This document shows, in pieces, positions 16,583 through 25,561 of a DNA stretch of 64,000 bases. The translations under genes were made by a program, and so were the position numbers. The stretch is from Oceanirhabdus sp. W0125-5 (lineage in GTDB: Bacteria > Bacillota > Clostridia > Clostridiales > Clostridiaceae), in contig NZ_CP115913.1 in the NCBI RefSeq assembly GCF_027938815.1, forward strand, positions 4,994,001 through 5,058,000, written 5' to 3'. Under the pieces are notes generated by a model, which was given only the letters and a program-made list of their open reading frames with translations, did not search any database and was not told where the DNA came from. Numbering within the stretch: position 1 is the stretch's first letter; each line of letters begins with the position of its first letter.

Positions 16583-17164
16583 TTAAATTACTTTTTTATA
16601 TAAACTACATTCATGAACTCTTTTAAATTTTTTCTTCATTTCTTCTTTATCTTCACCTACATAGTGACAAAATGTATCACATAAATATAGCTTTTCAATT
16701 ACTGATTTTGCCACAGTGCAATTATCTTCATATGTTTTATATATATGAAGATACGATTCCTGCCATTCAAATCCTCTATTAATATACCAATCATTGACCC
16801 ACTTATCATCGCGTGTCCAAGCTTCTATCAAACTGATTCCTTTTTCTTTTAATTTCTCTATAGCAGTGTTAAATAGCTGTGTTGCTATCCCTAAGCTTCT
16901 ATATTCCCTTAGTACTGCAATATGCCATATCATAGCTCCTAATTCTTTACCATCTGAGCACACTGTACCAATTTCTGTTTCATATTCTATATCGATTAAA
17001 CCCACTATCTTATTGTCTATCTCTGCAACTAATTCAATTGAAGGATTTTGATAATGTTCTTTCTCTCTTAATACATTATCAAAATACGCACAATCCAAGA
17101 AAGATAAAACTCTACACTCTACCCATCCTCTTTCATCTTTTGCTTCATATTCTCTTATAATCAT
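16583..17164 (-). CDS. GNAT family N-acetyltransferase
   Basis: This 193-residue protein starts MIIREYEAKDERGWVECR. The GNAT core is clear: WHIAVLREYRSLGIATQLF is the acetyl-CoA-binding motif A, followed by KEKGISLIEAWTRDD and the NRGFEW ending. The last 50 residues (Cys-rich, DTFCHYVGEDKEEMKKKF) extend beyond the core. Acceptor unknown. It is a single gene with repeat elements on its upstream side. Confidence 0.8.
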   Translation of the reverse strand: MIIREYEAKDERGWVECRVLSFLDCAYFDNVLREKEHYQNPSIELVAEIDNKIVGLIDIEYETEIGTVCSDGKELGAMIWHIAVLREYRSLGIATQLFNTAIEKLKEKGISLIEAWTRDDKWVNDWYINRGFEWQESYLHIYKTYEDNCTVAKSVIEKLYLCDTFCHYVGEDKEEMKKKFKRVHECSLYKKVI

Positions 17165-17300
17165 CTAGTCTTCCCCCGAAATAAATAGTACTTCTGTAAT
17201 GATTTTTTACTATTACATCACAAATAAAACTATATCATTTTCATAATATCAAGGCTAGGTAACAAACGATTATAATCATTGTTTACATAATTCAAAAACA

Positions 17301-17364
17301 GGGGACGGTTCATAAAAACTTATAGAATGCTAGTTTGGACAAGCCACTCGCGGGGACGGTTCAT
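17301..17364. repeat. Dispersed GGGGACGGTTCAT repeat, two direct units
   Basis: Units at 17301-17320 and 17352-17364 lie in the same orientation, with TTGGACAAG between them. It resembles the left part of the element at 15334 without the inverted right end. Confidence 0.8.
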
Positions 17365-17437
17365 TAATTTATATTAAAAGCTTGGACATCACTAAATCAA
17401 TATTGTAATCATTTAGATACACATATTCTCTTAGTAC

Positions 17438-18088
17438 TTATGAATTGTTACTATATTTCCTATCAATTTTCCTTACAATATCATCTAACTGTTCAGCAGT
17501 TAATTCTTCATTCAATGTGGAAGCTAAAACTTTCATCATGAATTCAATTAAATTTCTTCTATATTTCTTATTATAATCTGATCTATCCAACATTTCATAA
17601 ACTCCTAATGCTCCATAAGTAATTAATTGAAGTTTATTTTTCAAGGGATTCTTCTCTAATTCATTAATTATTTTAACTCCAGTTTTATAAATATCTTCTT
17701 CATTAGTTGGATACCACGAAGGTGCATCATGTAAATATGGCGATTTTTCTTCCTTTGATGGGTAAAACACTTTAACCACCTTTTTAAAAAGTGAATCTCC
17801 TTGATTATATACCTTTTTTGAAACATAACCTACTTTTCTAATCAGTTCATCCCTTATCTCAATAATCTCATATATATTGTTCATAAGGACCTTCTCATCC
17901 AAATTATTTAATAAGTCATCTATTGATTTAATAAATACTCTATTCACACCTAAATCTACTAATCCAGAGTCTGCACTATGTGCCCCTACTATCGCTAACC
18001 CCTTTAAAGCATAAATATATGCTTCTTTTAATACCCTAGAATCATCATTTTTAAAATCATATTTTTCTAAACATTCTTCACTAAACAT
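17438..18088 (-). CDS. Helical protein resembling the N-terminal bundle of hybrid-cluster protein
   Basis: This 216-residue, all-helical, soluble protein contains YIYALKGLAIVGAHSADSG at about residues 29-47, then GVNRVFIKSID and NIYEIIEIRDEL. This order resembles the first helical bundle of hybrid-cluster protein (Hcp), where YALKG is followed by helices ending in a similar E-x-RDEL. The Cys motif that binds the [4Fe-4S] cluster in Hcp is missing: the only Cys is Cys5. The C-terminal half is not recognised. It could be a cluster-less relative, or the match may be limited to helix similarity. Confidence 0.35.
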   Translation of the reverse strand: MFSEECLEKYDFKNDDSRVLKEAYIYALKGLAIVGAHSADSGLVDLGVNRVFIKSIDDLLNNLDEKVLMNNIYEIIEIRDELIRKVGYVSKKVYNQGDSLFKKVVKVFYPSKEEKSPYLHDAPSWYPTNEEDIYKTGVKIINELEKNPLKNKLQLITYGALGVYEMLDRSDYNKKYRRNLIEFMMKVLASTLNEELTAEQLDDIVRKIDRKYSNNS

Positions 18089-18198
18089 ATATAAACACCT
18101 CGTCTATCAATATATATTTGTTTAATAATATTAATTTTACTTTACTTTTATATAAATATACGTTTCAATGGTTACACTTATGGAATAATATTGAAACA

Positions 18199-18342
18199 AC
18201 ATACAAGCTGGGGACGGTTCATAAATTTATTTTATCCGCAGGCATGGACAGGCTTCCAACTAACTTTTTATGAACCGTCCCTGACTTGTCCCATCTTACC
18301 TACCTTATATAACTATTTATGAACCGTCCCCCACTTGTATGT
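18199..18342. repeat. Complete palindromic element of the GGGGACGG family (144 bp)
   Basis: The left end (18199-18225) reads ACATACAAG then TGGGGACGGTTCATAAA, and the right end (18317-18342) is its near-perfect reverse complement, giving terminal inverted repeats of about 27 bp. A further inverted unit lies inside (18268-18282). This is one of the most complete copies and defines the ends of the element. Confidence 0.85.
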
Positions 18343-18409
18343 CATTAATTATTTTTTAAATCCCCCCTTTACATTTTTTATAAATGCTGTTATAATTTTA
18401 AAAACAATT

Positions 18410-18745
18410 AATAAACACAAAGAAAGAGAATAGTATTCAGTTTTATCTATTTTAAAGAGAGTTGATGATGGTGGAAATTCAACAAATAGACCTGAAGAAA
18501 GAAGCTCTGGAGTGGAGTTCAGAAACCCATAATATTTATTCTTATGGTGATTACGAACTACGGAGGCTAACCGTTAAAGACAGCACAGTATGTTAGTACT
18601 GATTGAGTGGATTCTGTAAAGTATACTTATTCATATATTCCATTAGAAAGTTTATTGATTGTATACAAAGTTGAAGAATCAAATTAGGTGGTACCGCGAA
18701 AGCTACGCTCTCGTCCTATGTTTTAGGATGAGAGCTTTTTTATTT
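18410..18745 (+). promoter_or_regulatory. T-box leader of the glutamate-tRNA ligase gene
   Basis: The conserved T-box sequence AGGTGGTACCGCG lies at 18686-18698. It is followed by a terminator stem (GCTCTCGTCCTA with TAGGATGAGAGC, 18707-18735) and a run of six T. Upstream is the stem I landmark AGAGAG...GATGGTGGAAA (18457-18477). Uncharged tRNA pairs with the leader and favours antitermination. A GAA triplet at 18497-18499 is in a plausible position for the specifier codon (Glu), but I did not fold the leader. Transcription presumably starts near 18380-18410. Confidence 0.9.
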
Positions 18746-18823
18746 TAGTTTTTTATTTCCGCTTTTGAATCACTCATATCAGCTTTAGTAACTATAACAA
18801 TAAATTATTAGGAGGAATTACTT

Positions 18824-20497
18824 ATGAATAACAAAAAATTAGCAGATTTACTTTTTCCACATGTAGATAAAAATATTGATTTTTATCTTAAAAAATATCC
18901 TAGGAGAAATCTTTCTCCTGAGAAGATTGTTACCCGTTATGCTCCAAGTCCTACAGGTTTTCAACATCTCGGTGGAATGTATGCGTCTCTTATTAAAGAA
19001 AAATCAGCTCATCAAAGTAATGGAATTTTCTTTGTTAGAATAGAAGATACTGATCAGAAAAGATTTGTTTCTGATGGTATCGATGATATTATTTCTGCCT
19101 TAAAGGAGTTCAATATTCCATTTGACGAGGGTATGATAGATCATGATAAATACAAAGGAGACTATGGTCCATATATTCAAAGCACTAGAAAAGACATTTA
19201 CCAAACATTTATAAAAGACTTAGTAGAAAAAGGATTAGCCTATCCTTGTTTCTTAACTGAAGATGAGCTTTCAGATATTCGTGACAAGCAGATGAATAAA
19301 AAACTACTACCTGGTTGCTGGGGTGAGTGGGCTAAGTATTCTAATTGTTCAATAGATGAGTATATACAACTTATACAGTCAGGTCTTCCATATGTAATAC
19401 GACTTAGATCCCAAGGTGTACCTGATAATAGAATTGATTTTATAGATTCCATAAGAGGTAAAATATCAATGCCTGAAAATATTCTTCATGTTGTATTAAT
19501 GAAGAAAGATGGCCTTCCAACATATCATTTTGCTCATGCTGTGGATGATATGTTAATGAGAACTACAGATGTTATACGTGGAGAAGAGTGGCTTTCCTCA
19601 ACCCCAATACATCTTCAACTTTTTGATATACTAGGATATCCTGCACCTAAGTATGCGCATATTCCTACATTGTTAAAAATGGATGGAACATCTAAGCGAA
19701 AACTTAGTAAAAGAAAGGATCCTGAGATATCACTAGAATATTATAGAACTAAAGGGTACGACTTCTCTATTGTTAAAGAGTATCTTCTTCAACTTATTAA
19801 TTCAGACTATGAAGATTGGAAGAAACTTAATCCAAATTCATCTCCTGATGACTTCAAGATTTCATTCTCCAAAATGAATAGTGCTGGTGCATTGTTTGAT
19901 GTAGATAAGCTAAATCATATTAGTAAAGATAGAATCTCTTTAATGCCTGCTGATGATATTTACAATAAATGTTTAGTATGGAGTGAAAAATATGATTCAA
20001 AATTAAATAATCTTTTGAAGTGTGATAAAGATTATTTTATTAATATATTAAATATTGATAGACACTGTGATAAACCACGTAAAGATATTGCAGTATGGAG
20101 TGAAGTTTTTGATTATATTTCTTTTTTCTATGATTCATTGTTTTCTATTAATGAGTCACAAATCAAAGATATGCTTCCTTCTACTTTATCTTTAGCAGAT
20201 GCAAAGTTATTCATCTCAAGTTATCTTAAAACCTTTTCTTTTGATGATTCTAAAGAAGTATGGTTTGATAAACTTAAAACTTGTGCACTAGATTTTGGTT
20301 TTGCTAAAAATAAATCACAGTACAAAAAAGCTCCAGACCAATATAAAGGAGTAGTTGCAGATGCTGCATGTATTATACGTATACTCCTTACAGGAAGAAC
20401 ATCTTCACCAGATCTTTATTCTATTATTAAAGTACTTGGAGACGATAGGGTATTGAAAAGATTAGATTGTTTTAATAAGACAAATAAGACAACTTAG
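18824..20497 (+). CDS. gltX: Glutamate-tRNA ligase (long clostridial form)
   Basis: This class I aminoacyl-tRNA synthetase charges tRNA(Glu). The 557 residues carry RYAPSPTGFQHLGGMY (HIGH-type motif at about 48-51), FVRIEDTD, the HFAHAVDDMLM and RGEEWL motifs, and the KMSKS-type motif KRKLSKRKD near residue 290. The protein is longer than the usual bacterial enzyme of about 480-490 residues. It has an extra N-terminal segment before the Rossmann domain and a divergent C-terminal anticodon-binding part. T-box control fits a synthetase gene. AGGAGG precedes the ATG. Confidence 0.9.
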   Translation: MNNKKLADLLFPHVDKNIDFYLKKYPRRNLSPEKIVTRYAPSPTGFQHLGGMYASLIKEKSAHQSNGIFFVRIEDTDQKRFVSDGIDDIISALKEFNIPFDEGMIDHDKYKGDYGPYIQSTRKDIYQTFIKDLVEKGLAYPCFLTEDELSDIRDKQMNKKLLPGCWGEWAKYSNCSIDEYIQLIQSGLPYVIRLRSQGVPDNRIDFIDSIRGKISMPENILHVVLMKKDGLPTYHFAHAVDDMLMRTTDVIRGEEWLSSTPIHLQLFDILGYPAPKYAHIPTLLKMDGTSKRKLSKRKDPEISLEYYRTKGYDFSIVKEYLLQLINSDYEDWKKLNPNSSPDDFKISFSKMNSAGALFDVDKLNHISKDRISLMPADDIYNKCLVWSEKYDSKLNNLLKCDKDYFINILNIDRHCDKPRKDIAVWSEVFDYISFFYDSLFSINESQIKDMLPSTLSLADAKLFISSYLKTFSFDDSKEVWFDKLKTCALDFGFAKNKSQYKKAPDQYKGVVADAACIIRILLTGRTSSPDLYSIIKVLGDDRVLKRLDCFNKTNKTT

Positions 20498-20511
20498 GTA
20501 CGGTTCATCAA
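20497..20511. repeat. Degenerate GGGGACGGTTCAT unit
   Basis: GGTACGGTTCATCAA directly follows the gltX stop codon and looks like a decayed single unit of the dispersed repeat. Confidence 0.5.
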
Positions 20512-20553
20512 TATTTTTTACTTACATCAACTTGCTATTTATAATTCTATAAA

Positions 20554-20588
20554 TTATGACCCTTGGATCATATGTCCTTGGGTCATAA
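20554..20588. terminator. Hairpin between gltX and the next gene
   Basis: TTATGACCC pairs with GGGTCATAA around a loop with a second CC/GG pairing. The genes on either side converge. Confidence 0.65.
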
Positions 20589-20594
20589 CACACT

Positions 20595-21134
20595 TTATAT
20601 TTCACTATTATTGAATCTAAATATTGTTTTTATGCCATCCTTAAAAAAAGTTTCTCCACTAGTTTCTTCATATTTGTCACCAGTATAATTTCTTACTGTC
20701 TTTCTCCAAAAACCTTGTCCTCTATCATTATTGGTATGACTAGTATACAATTCCCACTTACCTTTAAATCTGTCAAACACCTGTTTAGCTGCTTCCTCTG
20801 CAATACCTTTTCCTCTATACGGACTTAATAAAAAGAACTCATAAAGGTAGTAGTCCGTACTTTTAGGAGCATACGGCTTAATTGAAACTAAGTCAAAACC
20901 AGCAGGTTTACCATCAACCATTATAATAAATGGGTATAGGTGTTCAGGATTTTCGAACCATACATTTTGTACATCATACTGTTCTGATAAAGTTTTTATT
21001 GGCTCCTCTTCAAATATCCCATATTCATTTGGTAAGTCTCCATAAATCTCTGCTAAGTCATGCAGATACAGTGGATAAAAATTTTTAATAATATTTTCTG
21101 TTTCTTTAGTTGCTAAAACTGTTTCTACTTTCAT
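20595..21134 (-). CDS. GNAT family N-acetyltransferase
   Basis: This protein of about 179 residues starts MKVETVLATKETENIIKNF. The acetyl-CoA motif is FFLLSPYRGKGIAEEAAKQV, followed by a Trp-rich end (GFWRKTVRNYTGD). An in-frame ATG 24 bases upstream would place the GGGGGA ribosome site inside the gene, so the start at 21134 is used. Such proteins are common in Clostridia with unknown acceptors. It is a lone gene. Confidence 0.75.
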   Translation of the reverse strand: MKVETVLATKETENIIKNFYPLYLHDLAEIYGDLPNEYGIFEEEPIKTLSEQYDVQNVWFENPEHLYPFIIMVDGKPAGFDLVSIKPYAPKSTDYYLYEFFLLSPYRGKGIAEEAAKQVFDRFKGKWELYTSHTNNDRGQGFWRKTVRNYTGDKYEETSGETFFKDGIKTIFRFNNSEI

Positions 21135-21284
21135 AATAGTTCCCCCATATAACCTCATTATTTTCAGTAATATTTAGTTCTTTTAAATTATATCATCATT
21201 TTTTTACTGGAACATTATCACAAATAATTCCGAATAAAAGTTGATTACTTTTTATTTTGGGGTATCGTTGAATTCCATAAGAGA

Positions 21285-21321
21285 AAAGCGTTATCATCAA
21301 AATAATTGATAATAACACTTT
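21285..21321 (-). terminator. Terminator after the aminoglycoside phosphotransferase-like gene
   Basis: A 16-bp imperfect stem (21285-21300 with 21306-21321) has a 5-nt loop, just beyond the stop at 21331. Confidence 0.65.
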
Positions 21322-21330
21322 ATTTTAAAT

Positions 21331-22314
21331 TTAAATCTCTTCATAAAGCTTTTTAAAATCTATATCTACAAATGGTATATCATTTTTAATTCTATCTTCT
21401 GTTACTTCTATATAATCCTTTTGCCATTTACCTAAAGAATCTAGATTTGAACTTCTATATATTGAACTTAATAAAACAAATTCTCTTAATCTAAAAAACT
21501 CATTTAAATTTTCGATCCAGAATATATCAATTTGATTCTCTTCCTTATATCCTGCCATAAAAGTTTTGAATAATTTCTCATTAGGCTCAATATCCATATG
21601 CTTTGGATTAGCTCCTATAATATAATAAAATAAGTATACTGCTATATCATAAGCAAACCAGTTATATTCACATTCATCAAAGTCAATAACAGTTATATCA
21701 TCTCCATCATAAAGCATATTACAAAAAAGATAGTCACTATGAATCAGTCCATATGAATTTTTACTTTTATGTAATTGATTTAACCTATTTATAAGCTCAT
21801 CCAATTTATTATGAATACTTTCATCTGGTATTACCTCTTTAGCTACTTGTAAGTATTGGTTTTTATCCCAAGCATCTCTTTTAAAATTCTTTTCTGTTCT
21901 TTGTACAATTCTATGCATCATTCCTAATGCTTTACCTGCATTAAAAATATTTTCATCTGTTTGAGGTTTTTCATTCCAGTTTACTCCATTAACTTTTTCA
22001 AAGATACAAATGAAATAAGTTTCTTTAATACTCTTAATTTCTTCAACATAATCAAACGAAGGAAATCTTACAGGTCTATTAACTGGAGCGCCATTATTAA
22101 ATAGTATATTAATAAATTCTATCTCTTCTCTTAACTGGGTTTTATTTCTATGAGAAGCATCAGTTATACGAAATATATACTTTCTACTATTAATTTCACC
22201 TTCATATATAAAGTTTTGATATCCACCTATTTCAATTAATTTTGCTATATTATATTTCTTTTCTATTATTTTTTTTAGATTATTTCTAATATCATTTTGA
22301 ATAACTTCTTTCAT
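21331..22314 (-). CDS. APH-family phosphotransferase (kinase fold)
   Basis: This 327-residue protein has the aminoglycoside phosphotransferase/choline kinase fold: GGYQNFIYEG (nucleotide loop region), the Brenner motif LIHSDYLFCNMLYDG and the metal-binding VIDFDECEYNWFAYDIAV. These proteins phosphorylate small hydroxyl compounds or, in the RdoA/CotS-like group, possibly proteins. His-x-Asp (HSD) and IDFD are intact, so it should be active. Substrate unknown. AGGAGGGG precedes the ATG. Confidence 0.75.
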   Translation of the reverse strand: MKEVIQNDIRNNLKKIIEKKYNIAKLIEIGGYQNFIYEGEINSRKYIFRITDASHRNKTQLREEIEFINILFNNGAPVNRPVRFPSFDYVEEIKSIKETYFICIFEKVNGVNWNEKPQTDENIFNAGKALGMMHRIVQRTEKNFKRDAWDKNQYLQVAKEVIPDESIHNKLDELINRLNQLHKSKNSYGLIHSDYLFCNMLYDGDDITVIDFDECEYNWFAYDIAVYLFYYIIGANPKHMDIEPNEKLFKTFMAGYKEENQIDIFWIENLNEFFRLREFVLLSSIYRSSNLDSLGKWQKDYIEVTEDRIKNDIPFVDIDFKKLYEEI

Positions 22315-22373
22315 TTTAACCCCTCCTAAGTAATTAAGCTTTTGCTCTACTACTTAGAAATACTATTCTCATC

Positions 22374-22389
22374 ACAATATCGATATTGT
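22374..22389. promoter_or_regulatory. 16-bp perfect palindrome upstream of the phosphotransferase
   Basis: ACAATATCGATATTGT lies 60 bp upstream of the ATG at 22314. It could be an operator for a dimeric regulator; no regulator gene is adjacent. Confidence 0.3.
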
Positions 22390-22480
22390 CTAATTATTAC
22401 TCTCTTTTCAAATATCATATTTTTCTCCTTCTCTTATATATAAACTATTTTTTATTTTTGATATCCAAGCTGTATAAAAT

Positions 22481-22505
22481 TTTTATGAACCGTCCCCAGC
22501 TTGTA
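22481..22505. repeat. GGGGACGGTTCAT half unit (inverted orientation)
   Basis: TTTTATGAACCGTCCCCAGC followed by TTGTAC. This is the right end of an element; the left end is not visible nearby. Confidence 0.75.
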
Positions 22506-22520
22506 CAATATCCAATATAA

Positions 22521-23117
22521 CTATACCCAAAGATTATTCTCAGTATAATTCAATTTAAAGTTTTTCTTAGATTCATTCCACTCTTCTCTAAGCATATCCA
22601 TATACATAACATCACTATTTTCTCCTCTTCTACTGTCATAACAGGCTTTTCTGATTATTCCAATCTCCTTGAAGCCTAATTTCTTATAGAATTTTTGCGC
22701 TCTCTTATTATCAGCCATAGTTGTTAGTTCAACCTTGATTAAATTTAGATTTCTGAACATATAATCAATGAAATGAGCAAGTGCATCCTCTCCATATCCT
22801 TTCCCCTGTTCATCAACCTCACATATTTTTATTCCAAACTCACTAATTCTATTTCTTTTATTCCACCCACCGTAACTCATTTCACCGATTGGTTTCATAT
22901 CTTCTTTTCTGCAAACAATAAACCTCTTCCCAGATGGAAACAACTCATTCTTTTCAACTTCTTTCTGTACCTGTTGTCTTATAGCTTCTTGACTGTTCAT
23001 TAACCCATATGGGAAAGTAGCATGTTCCATCATAGCACCATTATTCCACCACTTATACAGATACTTCTCATCTCCTAATTCATATTGTCTAATCACTACT
23101 TTATTTCCTATTATCAT
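22521..23117 (-). CDS. RimJ/RimL-type GNAT acetyltransferase
   Basis: A protein of 198 residues from the ATG at 23117, where AAGGGGA is well placed; an upstream ATG would add 20 residues with no ribosome site. It shows VVIRQYELGDEKYLYKWWNN, GEMSYGGWNKRN, CEVDEQGKGYGEDALAHFI (acetyl-CoA site) and NKRAQKFYKKLGFKE. This is the pattern of the RimJ/RimL/SpeG subgroup, which acetylate N-termini or polyamines. Substrate not determinable. Confidence 0.78.
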   Translation of the reverse strand: MIIGNKVVIRQYELGDEKYLYKWWNNGAMMEHATFPYGLMNSQEAIRQQVQKEVEKNELFPSGKRFIVCRKEDMKPIGEMSYGGWNKRNRISEFGIKICEVDEQGKGYGEDALAHFIDYMFRNLNLIKVELTTMADNKRAQKFYKKLGFKEIGIIRKACYDSRRGENSDVMYMDMLREEWNESKKNFKLNYTENNLWV

Positions 23118-23186
23118 ATTTATTTCCCCTTCACTCATATTATCTATTGATTTATTTTTCCTATATTGTTTGTGCAAGCTCTAATG

Positions 23187-23276
23187 TAGCTTTTTATGAA
23201 CCGTCCCTAGCATGTCCATTCTATATCCATTTAACTTTTAATGAACCGTCCCCAGTTTGTCCCTAGTTTGTCCTTT
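23187..23276. repeat. GGGGACGGTTCAT family, two inverted units
   Basis: Units TTTTTATGAACCGTCCCTAG (23191-23210) and TTAATGAACCGTCCCCAG (23238-23255) are in the same orientation, followed by two TTTGTCC motifs. They fill the gap between two GNAT genes. Confidence 0.8.
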
Positions 23277-23280
23277 TTGA

Positions 23281-23688
23281 TTAATCAAATTTACCAAAAC
23301 TAACTAATCCCAAACTTGTATTCTTTTTAAAACCATAAGCTTCGTAGAATTTTGTCGTTTCTTCAATATTTTCAGTTAAAAGAACCTTCTGTCGTATATC
23401 CTTTTTATTATCAAGTATACGATTTAGCAGCTCCGTCCCTATTCCTTTTCTCTTATGGTTCTTTTTCACAAGTATATCTTGAATATAAAGAATTGTTTCT
23501 CCATCACCAACTGTTCTTATTAATCCAATTAATTCATTATCTTCCCATGCTGTTATAACATCTAGTGAATTCTCTATTGCCCTAATTAATTTTGGAATAT
23601 CCTCAGTATATGATATCCACCCAGCATCCTCATAAAGTTCTTTTAACTTATTACTGTCTATATTTTTATTCTCTTTATAATTTATCAT
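23281..23688 (-). CDS. GNAT family N-acetyltransferase
   Basis: This compact 135-residue GNAT shows WEDNELIGLIRTVGDGETI, the acetyl-CoA motif LVKKNHKRKGIGTELLNRIL, and EETTKFYEAYGFKK at the end. It is close in layout to the small ElaA/YjgM-like acetyltransferases. GGAGGAG precedes the ATG. Both sides are flanked by GGGGACGG-type repeats. Confidence 0.8.
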   Translation of the reverse strand: MINYKENKNIDSNKLKELYEDAGWISYTEDIPKLIRAIENSLDVITAWEDNELIGLIRTVGDGETILYIQDILVKKNHKRKGIGTELLNRILDNKKDIRQKVLLTENIEETTKFYEAYGFKKNTSLGLVSFGKFD

Positions 23689-23718
23689 TTTATCTCCTCC
23701 AAACTTATTAAAAATAAT

Positions 23719-23805
23719 TGTTTATGAACCGTCCCTGACTTGTCCATTCTTGATACATTCTCGGAACAATAAAATTCTTATGAACCGTCCCCAACTTGTC
23801 TTATT
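23719..23805. repeat. GGGGACGGTTCAT family, two inverted units
   Basis: TTTATGAACCGTCCCTGACTTGTCC (23721-23745) and TTATGAACCGTCCCCAACTTGTC (23778-23800), both followed by CTTGTC. Confidence 0.8.
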
Positions 23806-24115
23806 TGTCTCTATTATTTCTCTTAATATAATTTTATCTTTTGAGTATTATTTTTGGTAGGTAAAAATTAGTTATATTCATTTAATACCTTATATTCATC
23901 AAATTAATATATACAAATAAGAAAGAGTTTGTTTTTTTTACAAATAAATACATTTATTATACTTAAAATTTATATTATAATAAAATTAACATATTATTAA
24001 ATTATAGTCTATATTTACAAGTTTCTTTTTGTTTATATTGCTTTAATTTTCACAAAAGTCAAATACTTAAATTAGTCTTAATAGATTAATTTCATATGAA
24101 AAGAATTGCACAACG
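23806..24115. other. AT-rich intergenic region upstream of clpX
   Basis: About 310 bp of very AT-rich sequence with runs of T and A. It presumably holds the clpX promoter. I see no gene and no clear consensus promoter. Confidence 0.4.
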
Positions 24116-24169
24116 AAAGGAGGATCAGTGAGAGATTATAATAGACTCCACTCTCGCTGAATATAAATT
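24116..24169 (+). promoter_or_regulatory. Leader of clpX: hairpin or tiny upstream ORF between ribosome site and start
   Basis: A perfect-looking ribosome site AAAGGAGGA ends at 24124, but the clpX ATG is 45 bases further on. A hairpin fills the gap: CAGTGAGAG (24126-24134) pairs with CTCTCGCTG (24151-24159) with one G-U pair. Alternatively a GTG at 24128, ideally spaced from the ribosome site, opens a ten-codon frame (MRDYNRLHSR) that stops at 24158-24160, nine bases before the clpX ATG. Either would make clpX translation conditional. Confidence 0.55.
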
Positions 24170-25450
24170 ATGAAGAAATTTAATGATAAGAAATCCATAC
24201 GTTGCAATTTTTGTGGAAAACCTGAATATGAGGTAGGCAAGTTAATCACAGGTCCCAAAAATGTATTCATTTGCAATGAGTGTATTGAACTAAGCTATGA
24301 AATAATAAGAAATGAACCTGCTGTAATTGTTGAAGAAAACTTATCAGCCCTTCCAACCCCTGTTGAAATAAAGAAATATTTAGATCAATATGTAATTGGA
24401 CAAGATAGGGCAAAAAAAGTTCTCTCTGTAGGAGTGTACAACCATTACAAACGTATTTCCTTTAATCATAAAGGGGATGATACTGAACTTCAAAAGAGTA
24501 ACATTCTTCTTATAGGTCCAACAGGATCTGGTAAAACATATTTAGCTCAAACACTGGCAAAAATGCTCAATGTCCCATTCGCTATAGCCGATGCCACAAC
24601 TTTAACTGAAGCAGGCTATGTTGGAGATGATGTGGAAAATATTCTAACAAAATTGCTAATGAATGCTGATTTTGATGTTGAGAGAGCTCAAAAAGGAATT
24701 ATATATATAGATGAAATTGATAAGATTGCCCGAAAATCTGAAAACCCATCATTAACACGTGATGTTTCTGGTGAAGGTGTTCAACAAGCTCTACTAAAAA
24801 TATTAGAAGGTACAATAGCCTCTGTTCCACCTAAGGGTGGTAGAAAGCACCCACATCAAGACTTCATACATTTTGATACATCTAATATATTATTTATATG
24901 TGGTGGAGCCTTTGATGGAATACATAAAATCATAGAGCAAAGAACCTCAAGTAATACAATGGGATTTGGAGTTGAAATTCATTCAAAATCTCAAAAAAAC
25001 ACAGATAAAACAATGAAAAATCTTATACCTGAAGATATACTTAAGTTCGGTTTGATACCTGAATTTGTTGGAAGACTTCCAATTATAATAACCTTGAATT
25101 CTCTAACCGAAGATTCACTAGTGAGAATTTTATGTGAACCTAAAAACTCATTAGTTAGACAATATAAAAAGTTATTACACATTGAAGGGGTTACACTTGA
25201 GTTCACAGATGATGCATTAAAAGAAATCGCAAAAAAAGCCACTGCTAGAAACACAGGAGCAAGAGGACTTCGTTCAATTATTGAAGAAGTTATGACAGAT
25301 ATTATGTTTGAAGTTCCATCAAAAAAAGAAATTGAAAAAGTAATAATAACTAAAGATACCGTTGAAACATTTATTCCTGAATATATTTTCTCAGATGATA
25401 TATCTTTTATCTCAAAAAGGAAGAAATTACACCAGATAGCACCAGCCTAA
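24170..25450 (+). CDS. clpX: ATP-dependent Clp protease ATP-binding subunit ClpX
   Basis: This 426-residue AAA+ unfoldase feeds ClpP. The N-terminal zinc-binding domain has Cys12, Cys15, Cys35 and Cys38. The AAA+ part has GPTGSGKT (116-123), the pore loop GYVG (149-152), Walker B IIYIDEIDK (about 177-185), the GGRKHP substrate loop and TMGFG at the ClpP-contact (IGF) loop, where Met replaces the usual Ile. The last 25 residues (ISFISKRKKLHQIAPA) differ from housekeeping ClpX. It is not beside clpP or tig, so it may be a second clpX copy. The start is fixed by an in-frame stop two codons upstream. Confidence 0.92.
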   Translation: MKKFNDKKSIRCNFCGKPEYEVGKLITGPKNVFICNECIELSYEIIRNEPAVIVEENLSALPTPVEIKKYLDQYVIGQDRAKKVLSVGVYNHYKRISFNHKGDDTELQKSNILLIGPTGSGKTYLAQTLAKMLNVPFAIADATTLTEAGYVGDDVENILTKLLMNADFDVERAQKGIIYIDEIDKIARKSENPSLTRDVSGEGVQQALLKILEGTIASVPPKGGRKHPHQDFIHFDTSNILFICGGAFDGIHKIIEQRTSSNTMGFGVEIHSKSQKNTDKTMKNLIPEDILKFGLIPEFVGRLPIIITLNSLTEDSLVRILCEPKNSLVRQYKKLLHIEGVTLEFTDDALKEIAKKATARNTGARGLRSIIEEVMTDIMFEVPSKKEIEKVIITKDTVETFIPEYIFSDDISFISKRKKLHQIAPA

Positions 25451-25508
25451 TACAGCACGCAGTGCTTGAAAAGAAATGTATAATTTATAATGTATAATGA
25501 ACAATAAA

Positions 25509-25541
25509 AATACACTCTTGTCCATAAACCAAGAGTGTATT
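25509..25541. terminator. Bidirectional terminator
   Basis: AATACACTCTT pairs with AAGAGTGTATT, followed by a T-rich run, between clpX and the convergent kinase gene. Confidence 0.75.
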
Positions 25542-25561
25542 GATTTCTTTTAAAAAAGAAA

